Below are positions 32,765-41,365 of a stretch of 64,000 bases of DNA, piece by piece. The DNA is from Chlamydiales bacterium (GTDB lineage Bacteria > Chlamydiota > Chlamydiia > Chlamydiales > Simkaniaceae). The notes beneath the pieces were generated by a model. It ran no database searches, was not told the origin of the DNA, and worked only from the letters and a program-made list of their open reading frames with translations. Every line of letters starts with the position of its first letter. The stretch's first letter is position 1. The translations under genes were made by a program, and so were the position numbers. Where the stretch lies: NCBI GenBank assembly GCA_024233395.1, contig JACKPR010000002.1, positions 558,001 to 622,000 of the forward strand, read 5' to 3'.

Positions 32765-33166
32765 CTACTTGTCTTGCCCACCAGCTTTCCCCACTGCAGA
32801 TGCCGCTTTATGCATTCCTGTTCCTCCAAGAAGACCTAGGAAGAAAAAGACTAGCGGTGGAAGGAAAAAGGAAACAACGACCCCAACAATAGCTAAAACC
32901 AACTTAGTTGCTTTTTCTTGTTTATAAACAAAGTGAAAAGCTCCTTTTGCCGCTTTTTCAACCTTATTTGGAAGCCATATGCCTAAGATTCCCCCAATAC
33001 CAGCTAAGAAAATGCTCCAAGCTGCTCCAAAGAAAATAAAGGTAAGTAGTGTTGCTAGCAAGAAATAGAGAACAAAGAAAATCTCGAAGTGATATTTCTT
33101 TCCAAAATTTTCAAGCTCTTGAACACTAACGCCTTCTTTTAATTTTTTGTCCATTTTTTCACTCAT
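32765..33166 (-). CDS. Small membrane protein, unrecognised
   Basis: A 133-residue protein with a hydrophilic N-terminus (MSEKMDKKLKEGV), two adjacent hydrophobic segments (FEIFFVLYFLLATLLTFIFF and FLAGIGGILGIWL), a short basic loop and a third Gly-rich hydrophobic stretch (VLAIVGVVVSFFLPPLVFFFLGLLGG). I do not recognise the family. It ends 7 bases from the convergent preceding gene. Upstream (33167-33326) I see no clear promoter. Confidence 0.65.
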   Translation of the reverse strand: MSEKMDKKLKEGVSVQELENFGKKYHFEIFFVLYFLLATLLTFIFFGAAWSIFLAGIGGILGIWLPNKVEKAAKGAFHFVYKQEKATKLVLAIVGVVVSFFLPPLVFFFLGLLGGTGMHKAASAVGKAGGQDK

Positions 33167-33326
33167 TTTTCAAACCCCTTGGATCTATCCCTATTAATAG
33201 ATAAACCCATAGGGACACCCAAAACATTCACATGCCCCTACTGTTTAGTTTAAAACAAAAAAAGTTTTTTGCAATCCTGATGTTTTCCGTTTCCTTTGAA
33301 ATTTTTCATTAAATGGAATAAAATAA

Positions 33327-34793
33327 ATGCGATACTGGTTGGGAACTTTTTTAATAAAGATGCCGAAAAGGCAAAAAAGAACAAAAAGTGATTATCGAGA
33401 TAGGCTCAAATTGATCATAAAACAAAGGTCGCTAATTTATATCCTTAAAAGCATCAAAAACTTAAATAGAATTTTGATCCTTTTACTCTTTGGTGCAACC
33501 CTTCTTTTTTTCTTTCATCTTTCTAAGGAAAACAAAAACGAACCATTAAATGTAAGTGTTTTAAATAAAAAAAATGAACCTCCTCCTTCTCGGTTTGACC
33601 ATCATTTAATTGGGAAAGGTCCACTTTCTCTTTCTCCAGAAATTCAAAGCTTCCCTTTCCCCGATCTAAGTGGAGAGGTTCTGTTTTTAGCTAAAAATAC
33701 AAGACCTGATGCAATGGTTTATGAAGTCAAGCTGCAGATTGGCCTTAAAGGAGCTGAAAAATCATTCAAGATAAACCCTGGACAAACACTCTATCTTGCT
33801 TATGAAAAAGAGCATCTGAACTTCTCAAATGAAGTGACCCCATTATGGATCAAGCCGTATCTTGATGAAAATGGGGAAATTTGGCTCCAAATGGGAATTC
33901 AACTCAATAATGATCAAGGAGAAAAGCTCCTCGATGAAGTAAGAGAATTTCAGATTAAACAAAAATGGAAAACAAAAGCGTTAGAAGAAGTTATTGATCC
34001 AGGGCTCAAAATGGCTGGAAATGCTTTAAAGGGAGGAAAGTGGTGGGGACCAGACAAGCTTTTTGAAAGATATGGAGGAGAAGAATACCAGAAATTCAAG
34101 GAGCGAGAGCGTATTGAACTCCTGTCTGACAAAGGAAAACAAATCCTTTTCATTAAAGAAGGAGAGACGTTCATTTGGAAGGATGATAAGTGGAATCCTT
34201 CAACTGAAACCAAAGGCTATCCTATGGGAAAAGTGATGGCTGTTTCTCCTTATAAAGTAGAATGGCAACTTTGGGATAAGGGAGGAATGGAATCTGTACT
34301 CCTTACCTTTAATAAAGAACGCTCATCTGTGATTTCTTTGCGAATAGAAGATGTTTTTACAAAGCTTAGAAGAAGAACCTCTTCACGTGTTTCTTGTCGG
34401 ATTGATAATCGTGCAACAATATTAAAAGAAGGCGATTGGCTTGTTCATACCTCTACAGGTTGGCATACGATTAAAAATTACTACGAAATAGAAGCGCTTT
34501 TGAATTTGGATATCCAAGGGGATCTTTTTATTTTTGATGGTCTTGAAAAAACAGAAGGGAAAGAGGTTTTTTGTGGAACACTTTTTAATTCTATGAGAAC
34601 CCAAGAGCATTCTGTTAGGCTTCCCATGGCACAAACAAAAAGTGGAGAACATTCTCCTCCCACAAAAAATACCTTTTCGACTAAAATTGGACCTCTAGCA
34701 ACCGAAGAACCGTTAACGGGAACACCTCCACGAAATAACCCCAACCAAAAACTTGAACCAATAGAGGAATACGACATTTTTAGTGAAGATTAA
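33327..34793 (+). CDS. Unrecognised protein upstream of secretin (CT573-like position)
   Basis: A 488-residue protein with one membrane segment (ILILLLFGATLLFFFHLS, about 49-66) after a very basic N-terminus, then a long soluble, mixed alpha/beta region rich in charged residues, presumably periplasmic. It occupies the place of the uncharacterised gene that precedes the T2SS secretin in Chlamydia (CT573 before CT572), and its 3' end overlaps gspD by 11 bases. By topology and location it could be a GspC-like inner membrane partner of the secretin, which is inference. The start could also be the ATG at 33360. Confidence 0.65.
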   Translation: MRYWLGTFLIKMPKRQKRTKSDYRDRLKLIIKQRSLIYILKSIKNLNRILILLLFGATLLFFFHLSKENKNEPLNVSVLNKKNEPPPSRFDHHLIGKGPLSLSPEIQSFPFPDLSGEVLFLAKNTRPDAMVYEVKLQIGLKGAEKSFKINPGQTLYLAYEKEHLNFSNEVTPLWIKPYLDENGEIWLQMGIQLNNDQGEKLLDEVREFQIKQKWKTKALEEVIDPGLKMAGNALKGGKWWGPDKLFERYGGEEYQKFKERERIELLSDKGKQILFIKEGETFIWKDDKWNPSTETKGYPMGKVMAVSPYKVEWQLWDKGGMESVLLTFNKERSSVISLRIEDVFTKLRRRTSSRVSCRIDNRATILKEGDWLVHTSTGWHTIKNYYEIEALLNLDIQGDLFIFDGLEKTEGKEVFCGTLFNSMRTQEHSVRLPMAQTKSGEHSPPTKNTFSTKIGPLATEEPLTGTPPRNNPNQKLEPIEEYDIFSED

Positions 34794-37131
34794 ATTAGGA
34801 ATCCTATTTCTCTCTTGTATAGCTGCTTTACATGGGCAAACCATTGAAGGAAAGCGCGATGCACTTCTTTTGCAGAAAGAGGAAAAAGAGCTCCGTAGCT
34901 ATTTAAATGAAGTCAATACTCAATTGAAAAGCCTTCGTCTTGCCATGGAGGAAAAGTATCAACTTGTCAATGAATATCATAGAGACGAAGCGAATGAAGA
35001 AGACTATCATCTCCTTTTAACTGAAGTGAATCAAATTCGTGCAGAAATCGCCGACCTTGAAAAAGAGTGGCATGACTTAGCAGTTAATGAATCGAAGAAA
35101 GATGATGAGGGATATGCTTTATGGGATCAAGAAGAGACAACATTGACTCAACTTATTATGGAATATGGGTCTCAAGACTATCTTTACATCATTCCTCCAG
35201 AAATTCTCTCAATGAAGCTTCATATGCACTCAGGGATTCCAATTCCAAGAGAATCTTGGAGTGATCTACTTGAAATTATCCTTTCGCACAATGGCATTGG
35301 GGTGAAACAATTGAACTCCTATACAAGGCAACTATACATTTTAAAGCAAGATTTAGTTGCAGTAGATCAAGTACTAAACGATCCCATTGATTTAATTCGT
35401 ATTCCTCCAAAGACACGTATTGCCTATGTTTTTTCCCCTCCTCCAGAAAGAATAAAAGGTGTTTCTCAATTTTTTGAAAGATTCCGCGATCCAAAGATGA
35501 CATTTGTCTATCAAGTGGGATATAAAATTGCGATTATTTCTTCGAAGGAAGAAATTGAAAAGCTTTTGGCTCTTTATGAAGCAGTTTGGGAAAAAGAAAA
35601 TGAGAAGCTCACACGTGTTCTTCCTTTAACGCGCCTTAAACCTTCTGAAATGGAAAAGATTTTAAACGCCTATTTTGGTGATTTGACCAAAAAGCCTCGG
35701 ATTGGTTTGACAAAGGGTGAGGGTGATGACCTTATCATTCTCCCTCTTGCAAGCGAAGGGTCTTTGGTTCTTATTGGACCCAAAGATATGGTTGAAAGAG
35801 CTGAAGCTTTAGTGAAAGAAACTGAGGGGCAAATCGAAGATCCAATGGCAATGACGGTTTATTGGTATAATTGTCGTCATAGTGATCCGATCGATCTTGC
35901 TGAAGTTTTGGAGAAGGTTTATACGGCACTCATTTATTCAGGAATTGAAGGACAAGAACCGACGCCTGAAATGTATCCGATTCCACCAACGCGTCCTCAC
36001 GAGACACCTCCTGAGCCTCAACTTTCTCCTCCAACATATGGACCTCCTCCCTACTCTACCGTTGCTCACCCTCCAACAGCAGTTGCTGCTACAATCGAAT
36101 CTCAAAAAGAAAAATCTCACACAACGAATTTCATTCCTTACCCAAAAACTGGGGCGATTATGATGGTTGTTAGGCGGGATACATTAGATAAGTTAAAAGA
36201 GCTCATTCGAAATCTTGATGTTCCTAAAAAGATGGTTCAAATTGAAGTTCTTCTCTTTGAAAAAAGAATAAAGAATCATAATAATTTTGGCTTAAATCTT
36301 CTTAGATTGGGCTCTGCTGCAACGAATACGCATGAAACGGGATTTCGATATGAAACGAGTCCAGGAGTGGCGCGCAAAGGGATTGTAGACTTTTTTATTT
36401 TTAGAAAAAAACCGAACAATTTTTGGCCCGCTTTTGACATTGCCTATAATTTCTTAATGTCTCAAGAAGATGTCCGAATCAATGCAGCTCCTACAGTGAC
36501 CACATTAAATCAAACCCCAGCGCAAATAGCCCTTGTTGAAGAAATTTCGATCGATAATGGTGCTGCCCCAGTTAATGCTAGTAATGGAACGATTGCTTAC
36601 CAACAAACCTTTTCGAGGGCACAGTATGGAACAACCATTGTAATTACTCCTACGATTCATGATCCAGAACACCCTGATGATGACAAACATTTTGTGACAT
36701 TAGAAACCAATGTAACGTTCGACACGATCAAGAAAAATGTTCAAAATGATCGTCCTCCCGTGAGCAAACGGCATATTGAAAACCATGTCCGAGTTGTCGA
36801 TGGTGAAACTGTGATTTTGGGAGGGTTAAGAGAAAAAACGGCAGAAGATAGTAGCAGTAAACTTCCTTTCTTAGGAGAACTTCCTGGAATTGGAAAATTC
36901 TTTGGCGATTCAAGAATGACAGATGAAAAAACGGAGATGTTTTTCTTTATTACGCCTCACATTATTTTTGATGCTAAAGGTGAGCTGGATAAGCTAAGAC
37001 GAGAGCAACTCACAAAGCGTCCAGGAGATCTTCCAGAGTTTCTTGAACGGATAGAAGAAGCAAAAAAACGTGATAAAAAACGTCTTTTTGATAACAGTTT
37101 GAAACTTCTTTTTGGAAAAGTTAATGGCTGA
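34783..37131 (+). CDS. gspD: Type II secretion system secretin GspD
   Basis: A 782-residue outer membrane secretin. It starts at a GTG inside the preceding gene, with a signal peptide ending ALHGQ. An N-terminal coiled coil (about 28-95) is followed by N-domains, a Pro-rich linker (about 390-430, many PP pairs) and the secretin domain: VQIEVLLFEKR, NAAPTVTTLNQTPAQI, GTTIVITPTIH, VVDGETVILGGL and LPGIGKFF then FFFITPHII. It forms the exit channel for folded exoproteins. It is equivalent to Chlamydia CT572. It overlaps gspE by 8 bases. Confidence 0.93.
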   Translation: MKIKLGILFLSCIAALHGQTIEGKRDALLLQKEEKELRSYLNEVNTQLKSLRLAMEEKYQLVNEYHRDEANEEDYHLLLTEVNQIRAEIADLEKEWHDLAVNESKKDDEGYALWDQEETTLTQLIMEYGSQDYLYIIPPEILSMKLHMHSGIPIPRESWSDLLEIILSHNGIGVKQLNSYTRQLYILKQDLVAVDQVLNDPIDLIRIPPKTRIAYVFSPPPERIKGVSQFFERFRDPKMTFVYQVGYKIAIISSKEEIEKLLALYEAVWEKENEKLTRVLPLTRLKPSEMEKILNAYFGDLTKKPRIGLTKGEGDDLIILPLASEGSLVLIGPKDMVERAEALVKETEGQIEDPMAMTVYWYNCRHSDPIDLAEVLEKVYTALIYSGIEGQEPTPEMYPIPPTRPHETPPEPQLSPPTYGPPPYSTVAHPPTAVAATIESQKEKSHTTNFIPYPKTGAIMMVVRRDTLDKLKELIRNLDVPKKMVQIEVLLFEKRIKNHNNFGLNLLRLGSAATNTHETGFRYETSPGVARKGIVDFFIFRKKPNNFWPAFDIAYNFLMSQEDVRINAAPTVTTLNQTPAQIALVEEISIDNGAAPVNASNGTIAYQQTFSRAQYGTTIVITPTIHDPEHPDDDKHFVTLETNVTFDTIKKNVQNDRPPVSKRHIENHVRVVDGETVILGGLREKTAEDSSSKLPFLGELPGIGKFFGDSRMTDEKTEMFFFITPHIIFDAKGELDKLRREQLTKRPGDLPEFLERIEEAKKRDKKRLFDNSLKLLFGKVNG

Positions 37132-38686
37132 TCAAGGTGATGACTATCTCTTTGCAGAACGCTTTGGACTTGAATCAATTTACGATTTAAGTTCCTACCC
37201 ATTTGTTGAAAAAAAAATTCATAAGCTCCCTTACCCATTTGTAAAAGAAAAGCTAGCCCTTCCAATTGATGAAAAAGAAGGAAAACTTGTTGTTGCTATA
37301 GCACATCCTTACGATTTAGAGACTCTAGAAGAAATAAGATGTATTACAAAAGCAGATATTCAAGAGGTTTTTTGTCCTAAACCGCAACTAGAAGAAGCCA
37401 TTGAAAAATGTTACCACCAAGATGAAAAAGAGGCTTCCGCCTTCATTGAAGGACTAAAGAAAGGGGGGAATAAAGAAGTCTCAAAAGAAAGGCAAGATGA
37501 ATACGACCTTCTCGCTAAACAAGAAGATTCTCCTGTTATTCGTCTTTTAAATATGATTCTTGTTGAAGCGATTCAACAAGGTGCTTCAGATATCCACTTT
37601 GAACCCTTGGAAGGTGAAATGGCGATTCGTTATAGAATTGATGGTGTTCTTCAATTCCGCCACTCTCCACCTCCTGAAGTCTCTAAACAACTTCTGACTC
37701 GTATAAAAGTTATGGCTAAAATGGATATTGCCGAACATCGGTTGCCTCAAGATGGAAGGATTAAACTTTCAATGGGTGGAAGACAAATTGATTTTAGAGC
37801 AAGCACTGTTCCTGTTGTTTATGGAGAAAGAATTGTTTTAAGAATTCTTGATAAAAGCAATGTTGTTTTGGGGCTTGATAAGATTGGAATGGGGAAAAAG
37901 ACACTTCAAGCGTTTCAAAAATATATCCACCAAAATCAAGGGATCGTTTTAGTAACGGGTCCAACGGGAAGTGGGAAAACAACAACCCTCTATAGTGCTG
38001 TGAATGAAATTCACTCACAAGAGGTTAATGTAATGACGATTGAGGATCCAGTAGAATATAAACTTCCTGGTATTGCTCAGATTGGTGTGAACCCTAAGAT
38101 TGATTTAACCTTTGCAAAAGGACTCCGCCACATCCTTAGGCAAGATCCTGATGTGATTATGATCGGAGAAATTCGAGATAAAGAAACCGCTGAAATTGCT
38201 ATTCAATCCTCTTTAACAGGTCACCTTGTTCTATCAACACTTCATACCAATGATGCTCCCTCAGCACTGACGAGACTAGTAGATATGGGGATTGAACCCT
38301 ATCTCCTTTCTTCTTCTGTTTTAGCGATCTTAGCTCAAAGGCTTGTAAGAAAGATTTGTGATTCTTGTAAGGAAAGCTACAAACCCTCTTCTCAGGAGTT
38401 AAAAGATCTCCAGATTCACACCGATAAACTTTATAAAGGCAAAGGGTGTAAGGAGTGCTTTGATTCAGGCTATCGAGGGAGAGTTGGGGTTTATGAATTG
38501 ATGCCTGTTTCTGGGGAAATCAAGAAACAGCTCCTTTTAAGTGTTGATGCTAGTGGTCTTCAAAGAACTGCTGCAGAACAAGGAATGGCAACATTAAGAA
38601 GCGAAGGAGGCCTTTTAGCAAAAGAGGGAATCACGACAACAGCAGAAGTTCTTCGCGTAACAAGACAACTTGAACTCTATCAATAA
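37124..38686 (+). CDS. gspE: Type II secretion ATPase GspE
   Basis: A 520-residue secretion ATPase. It has an N-terminal N1E domain, then Walker A GPTGSGKTTTLYSA (about 286-299), the Asp box MTIEDPVEYKLPG, the His box GHLVLSTLHTNDAP, and a tetracysteine zinc motif (CDSC ... CKEC, about 417-446). It powers pseudopilus assembly. I chose the ATG at 37124 (MADQGDD), which overlaps the gspD stop by 8 bases; a TTG four codons earlier is less likely. gspF follows after five bases. Confidence 0.95.
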   Translation: MADQGDDYLFAERFGLESIYDLSSYPFVEKKIHKLPYPFVKEKLALPIDEKEGKLVVAIAHPYDLETLEEIRCITKADIQEVFCPKPQLEEAIEKCYHQDEKEASAFIEGLKKGGNKEVSKERQDEYDLLAKQEDSPVIRLLNMILVEAIQQGASDIHFEPLEGEMAIRYRIDGVLQFRHSPPPEVSKQLLTRIKVMAKMDIAEHRLPQDGRIKLSMGGRQIDFRASTVPVVYGERIVLRILDKSNVVLGLDKIGMGKKTLQAFQKYIHQNQGIVLVTGPTGSGKTTTLYSAVNEIHSQEVNVMTIEDPVEYKLPGIAQIGVNPKIDLTFAKGLRHILRQDPDVIMIGEIRDKETAEIAIQSSLTGHLVLSTLHTNDAPSALTRLVDMGIEPYLLSSSVLAILAQRLVRKICDSCKESYKPSSQELKDLQIHTDKLYKGKGCKECFDSGYRGRVGVYELMPVSGEIKKQLLLSVDASGLQRTAAEQGMATLRSEGGLLAKEGITTTAEVLRVTRQLELYQ

Positions 38687-38691
38687 TTAAT

Positions 38692-39876
38692 ATGGCTCTT
38701 TATCAATATACAGCACTTTCAAAAGATGGTCGCCGAAAAATGGGGATGATCAATGCTGATTCTATTGAGCTTGCTAAAGAAAGGCTTAGAAAAGAAGAAA
38801 TCCTTGTGACGAAGGTCATTTCTTATACAAAGAAAGGGGAAGAACTTACCATTTCACCCTCTCTATTAATTGGATTTACAAGAGATCTACACGTTTTATT
38901 AAGAGCTGGACTTCCACTTTATGATAGTTTGATAACCCTAGAAGAGAAGTATCGAAAAACAAAGCTTCATCCGATTTTTTTAGATCTTTGTGATCAGGTA
39001 AAAGAAGGGCGTCATTTTTCTGAAGCACTCAAAGATTATCCAAAAGTTTTTGATTCCATTTATTTATCGATGGTAAAGGCAGGTGAAGAATCAGGTTCTC
39101 TAGAGCAAAGTTTTGCTGAACTTGAGAAACTCATTGGTGGGCAACAAGCGCTTCGAAAAAAACTTTCTTCTGCCATGATTTATCCTGCCTTTTTAGGGGC
39201 GTTCTGTTTGTCAGTGATTTCTGTTCTTTTATTTTTTCTGATTCCTTCAATGAGCGAGCTTTTTGAAGAAAGAACTTTGCACCCTATGACCCAAGGAGTT
39301 CTTTCATTAAGTCAATTTTTAAATAATCATGCTTTTATAATCTTTTCTCTTTTAGGTGGAATTTTTCTTTGTTTACTCCTGTTTATTCGCCACCCCAAAG
39401 GAAAGGAAATGTTAAAGGAAGGGCTTCTACATATCCCAATTGTAAAGCGGCTTTTCATCGAGACGATTATGGCGCGTTTTTGTCGTGTATTTTCCATTCT
39501 TTTTAAGGGAGGCGTTTCATTGATGGATTGTTTGACTCTTTCGAAAAAAGTAATGAAGCATGCGAGTTTTGAAAAGATTATTTCCAATGCTGAAGTAAAA
39601 GTTCTTGAGGGAAAACGCCTTTCAGAGGAACTTCAGAAGTCTCCCCTTATTCCAACCCTTGTGATTCGAATGCTTGCGATTGCTGAAGAGTCGGGAAGAG
39701 TGGCTGAAATGCTAACACACCTATCAAACATTTATGAAGAAGATATTGAGAGAAGTTTATCGCGCCTAACCTCTCTTCTCCAACCTGTGATGCTCCTTTT
39801 TTTAGGAGTTGTTGTTGCGATCATTCTCTTAGCGGTTCTTCTTCCATTAACCGATGTAAGTTCAATCTTAAATTAA
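38692..39876 (+). CDS. gspF: Type II secretion inner membrane protein GspF
   Basis: A 394-residue polytopic platform protein. Two tandem GspF domains (about 55-180 and 260-385) each contain the MVKAGEESGSLE / MLAIAEESGRVAEM motif, and three membrane segments are visible (FLGAFCLSVISVLLFFLIP, IIFSLLGGIFLCLLLFI, MLLFLGVVVAIILLAVLLPL). It links GspE to the pseudopilus. Length is as usual for the family. It sits 5 bases after gspE and 10 before gspG. Confidence 0.95.
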   Translation: MALYQYTALSKDGRRKMGMINADSIELAKERLRKEEILVTKVISYTKKGEELTISPSLLIGFTRDLHVLLRAGLPLYDSLITLEEKYRKTKLHPIFLDLCDQVKEGRHFSEALKDYPKVFDSIYLSMVKAGEESGSLEQSFAELEKLIGGQQALRKKLSSAMIYPAFLGAFCLSVISVLLFFLIPSMSELFEERTLHPMTQGVLSLSQFLNNHAFIIFSLLGGIFLCLLLFIRHPKGKEMLKEGLLHIPIVKRLFIETIMARFCRVFSILFKGGVSLMDCLTLSKKVMKHASFEKIISNAEVKVLEGKRLSEELQKSPLIPTLVIRMLAIAEESGRVAEMLTHLSNIYEEDIERSLSRLTSLLQPVMLLFLGVVVAIILLAVLLPLTDVSSILN

Positions 39877-39886
39877 GGAACGTAGT

Positions 39887-40303
39887 ATGAAAAAAAAATA
39901 TGCAATGACTCTTTTAGAGATCATGATTGTGATTTTTATCATTGGAATTATTGGAAGCGTAATTGGTTACAACATGCGCGGTAGTCTCGATAATGGAAAA
40001 GCATTCAAGACAAAAGAAGGGTCAAGAAAACTTTACGAAATTGTCCAACTTGAAACCGCTCAAACAGGAATGTTAAAAGATGAAGGCAAGTTGTCGGAAG
40101 AGATTTCAACAATGCTTAAAAAGTCAGGCCTTGTGAAGAATGTTAAAGAGCTGATGAGAGACGGGTGGGGCAATGATTATCAGTTTAGGATAGAAGGAGA
40201 AGATCTTCGTTTCCGATCAGAAAAATATGATGCTTACTGTCAAAAGAAAGGGCTTAAAGAGGAATATCCTTGGGACGACGACGAAAAGCCTTCACACTCA
40301 TAG
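39887..40303 (+). CDS. gspG: Major pseudopilin GspG
   Basis: A 138-residue type IV pilin-like protein. The prepilin segment is KKKYA-MTLLEIMIVIFIIGIIGSVIG: short basic leader, cleavage before Met, conserved Glu at +5, then a long hydrophobic helix. The C-terminal part (GWGNDYQFRIEG, RSEKYDAYC) matches GspG beta-sheet regions (the usual DPWG-like segment appears as DGWGN). The residue before the cleavage site is Ala instead of the near-invariant Gly. AAGGA lies ahead of the ATG. It overlaps the next pseudopilin gene by 34 bases. Confidence 0.9.
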   Translation: MKKKYAMTLLEIMIVIFIIGIIGSVIGYNMRGSLDNGKAFKTKEGSRKLYEIVQLETAQTGMLKDEGKLSEEISTMLKKSGLVKNVKELMRDGWGNDYQFRIEGEDLRFRSEKYDAYCQKKGLKEEYPWDDDEKPSHS

Positions 40304-40701
40304 AGCTTTTTTTATCCATTGGTTTAATTGCTCTTATTGGAAGTCTCGTCTTATTACGTGCAAAACCAATGCTCGATCATTACCGGATGAATCATAGCTA
40401 TGAAAAACTTAAGCGGGAGATCGCCCTTTCAAAATATCTGGCGCAAACAGCAACAGCAGATATTGAATTCCAGATTGAACAACACAAAAAGGGGCTTATT
40501 TGCAAACGGAAAACGGATGAACCCTTATCCTTAGGAGGAACAATCAATACCTCGTTCGTGATTCCTTATCTTCAGTTGGAGGGATCAGAAAAAGAAACGG
40601 TGTTAATTACTTCTAGTGGATGGATTGAAAATGATGAAATAATAAACATTTGTTTAGGGAAACAAAGAAAAACTATTGACGCTAGGGCATTATTGGATTA
40701 A
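40270..40701 (+). CDS. Minor pseudopilin (GspH-like)
   Basis: A 143-residue protein with a pilin-type N-terminus: MGRRRKA-FTLIELFLSIGLIALIGSLVLL, with Glu at +5 and a long hydrophobic helix, followed by a hydrophilic head. Start is TTG at 40270, backed by AGAGGA at 40258-40263 and a stop codon 15 bases upstream; no ATG fits. It lies 34 bases inside gspG in another frame. As in gspG, the residue before the predicted cleavage is Ala, not Gly. Size and position fit a GspH-type minor pseudopilin. Confidence 0.75.
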   Translation: MGRRRKAFTLIELFLSIGLIALIGSLVLLRAKPMLDHYRMNHSYEKLKREIALSKYLAQTATADIEFQIEQHKKGLICKRKTDEPLSLGGTINTSFVIPYLQLEGSEKETVLITSSGWIENDEIINICLGKQRKTIDARALLD

Positions 40702-40764
40702 TTTGAAAAATACCAATTGTGAAAAATAAAATGCCGAATTGGTTGAAATCCAAAAGGAGTTTTT

Positions 40765-41139
40765 ATGGCATCATCTACGACGCTAGCAAGCATCTTTGGT
40801 CCACTCTTAATCATTACGAGTTTTTGGACTCTTCTTTACAAAGATAATATGAAAAAAGTGCTCGACTCACTTAAAAAAACACCTGCACTCGTTTATTTTA
40901 TCGGTGTTCTGAATGTCCTTATTGGGATGGTTTTTATTACAAGTTTTAATTACTGGTATATGGGTATTGAAGTTCTTGTAACCCTTTTAGGGTGGCTATT
41001 TCTTATCCGAGGCCTGATTCTCATGTTTTTCCCTAAAGCTTTCGAGAAAATGCTTCAAAATTTTCAAAGCTCTTATATTATCTTTTCATTAATCGGAATT
41101 GCGTGGGGAATTGCCCTCACTTGGTTTGCATTCAGATAA
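40765..41139 (+). CDS. Small four-span membrane protein, unrecognised
   Basis: A 124-residue protein with about four hydrophobic segments: LASIFGPLLIITSFWTLLY, LVYFIGVLNVLIGMVFI, VLVTLLGWLFLIRGLILMFF and YIIFSLIGIAWGIALTWF. There is AAAGGAG before the ATG, a strong ribosome-binding site. I do not recognise the family. Its own terminator follows; it is 63 bases downstream of the pseudopilin gene, so it may be transcribed with the T2SS genes or alone. Confidence 0.7.
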   Translation: MASSTTLASIFGPLLIITSFWTLLYKDNMKKVLDSLKKTPALVYFIGVLNVLIGMVFITSFNYWYMGIEVLVTLLGWLFLIRGLILMFFPKAFEKMLQNFQSSYIIFSLIGIAWGIALTWFAFR

Positions 41140-41146
41140 AACTACT

Positions 41147-41176
41147 AAAGCGCCAAAATTACGCTTTGGCGCTTTT
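41147..41176 (+). terminator. Intrinsic terminator
   Basis: AAAGCGCCAAA-ATTACGC-TTTGGCGCTTT, a perfect 11-bp stem ending in TTTT, 8 bases past the stop of the small membrane protein gene. Its end abuts repeat family 2. Confidence 0.85.
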
Positions 41177-41345
41177 ATTGCTAAAACACTTTAAAATTGG
41201 GATGATTTATCCGGATCTTTCGGATGCCTTTTGACTTCTTAAAACCTCTCCTTGTCTTTTAGACAATGTTTTCGGTTTTAAGAAGCCAAAATCCATCAAA
41301 AATCACTAGTCTAACTCATCACAATTTTAAAGTGTTTTAGCTATA
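41176..41345. repeat. Palindromic repeat family 2, second copy (170 bp)
   Basis: Runs from TATTGCTAAAAC to GTTTTAGCTATA (41334-41345), with inverted ends extending through TTTAAAATTG/CAATTTTAAA. It aligns over its whole length, same orientation, with 27883-28052, including the central TTCTTAAAA...TTTTAAGAA stem. Differences are scattered and some are compensatory (ACACT pairs with AGTGT here; CTGTT pairs imperfectly in the other copy). Confidence 0.8.
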
Positions 41346-41365
41346 TATCAACGAGGGCGAATTCC

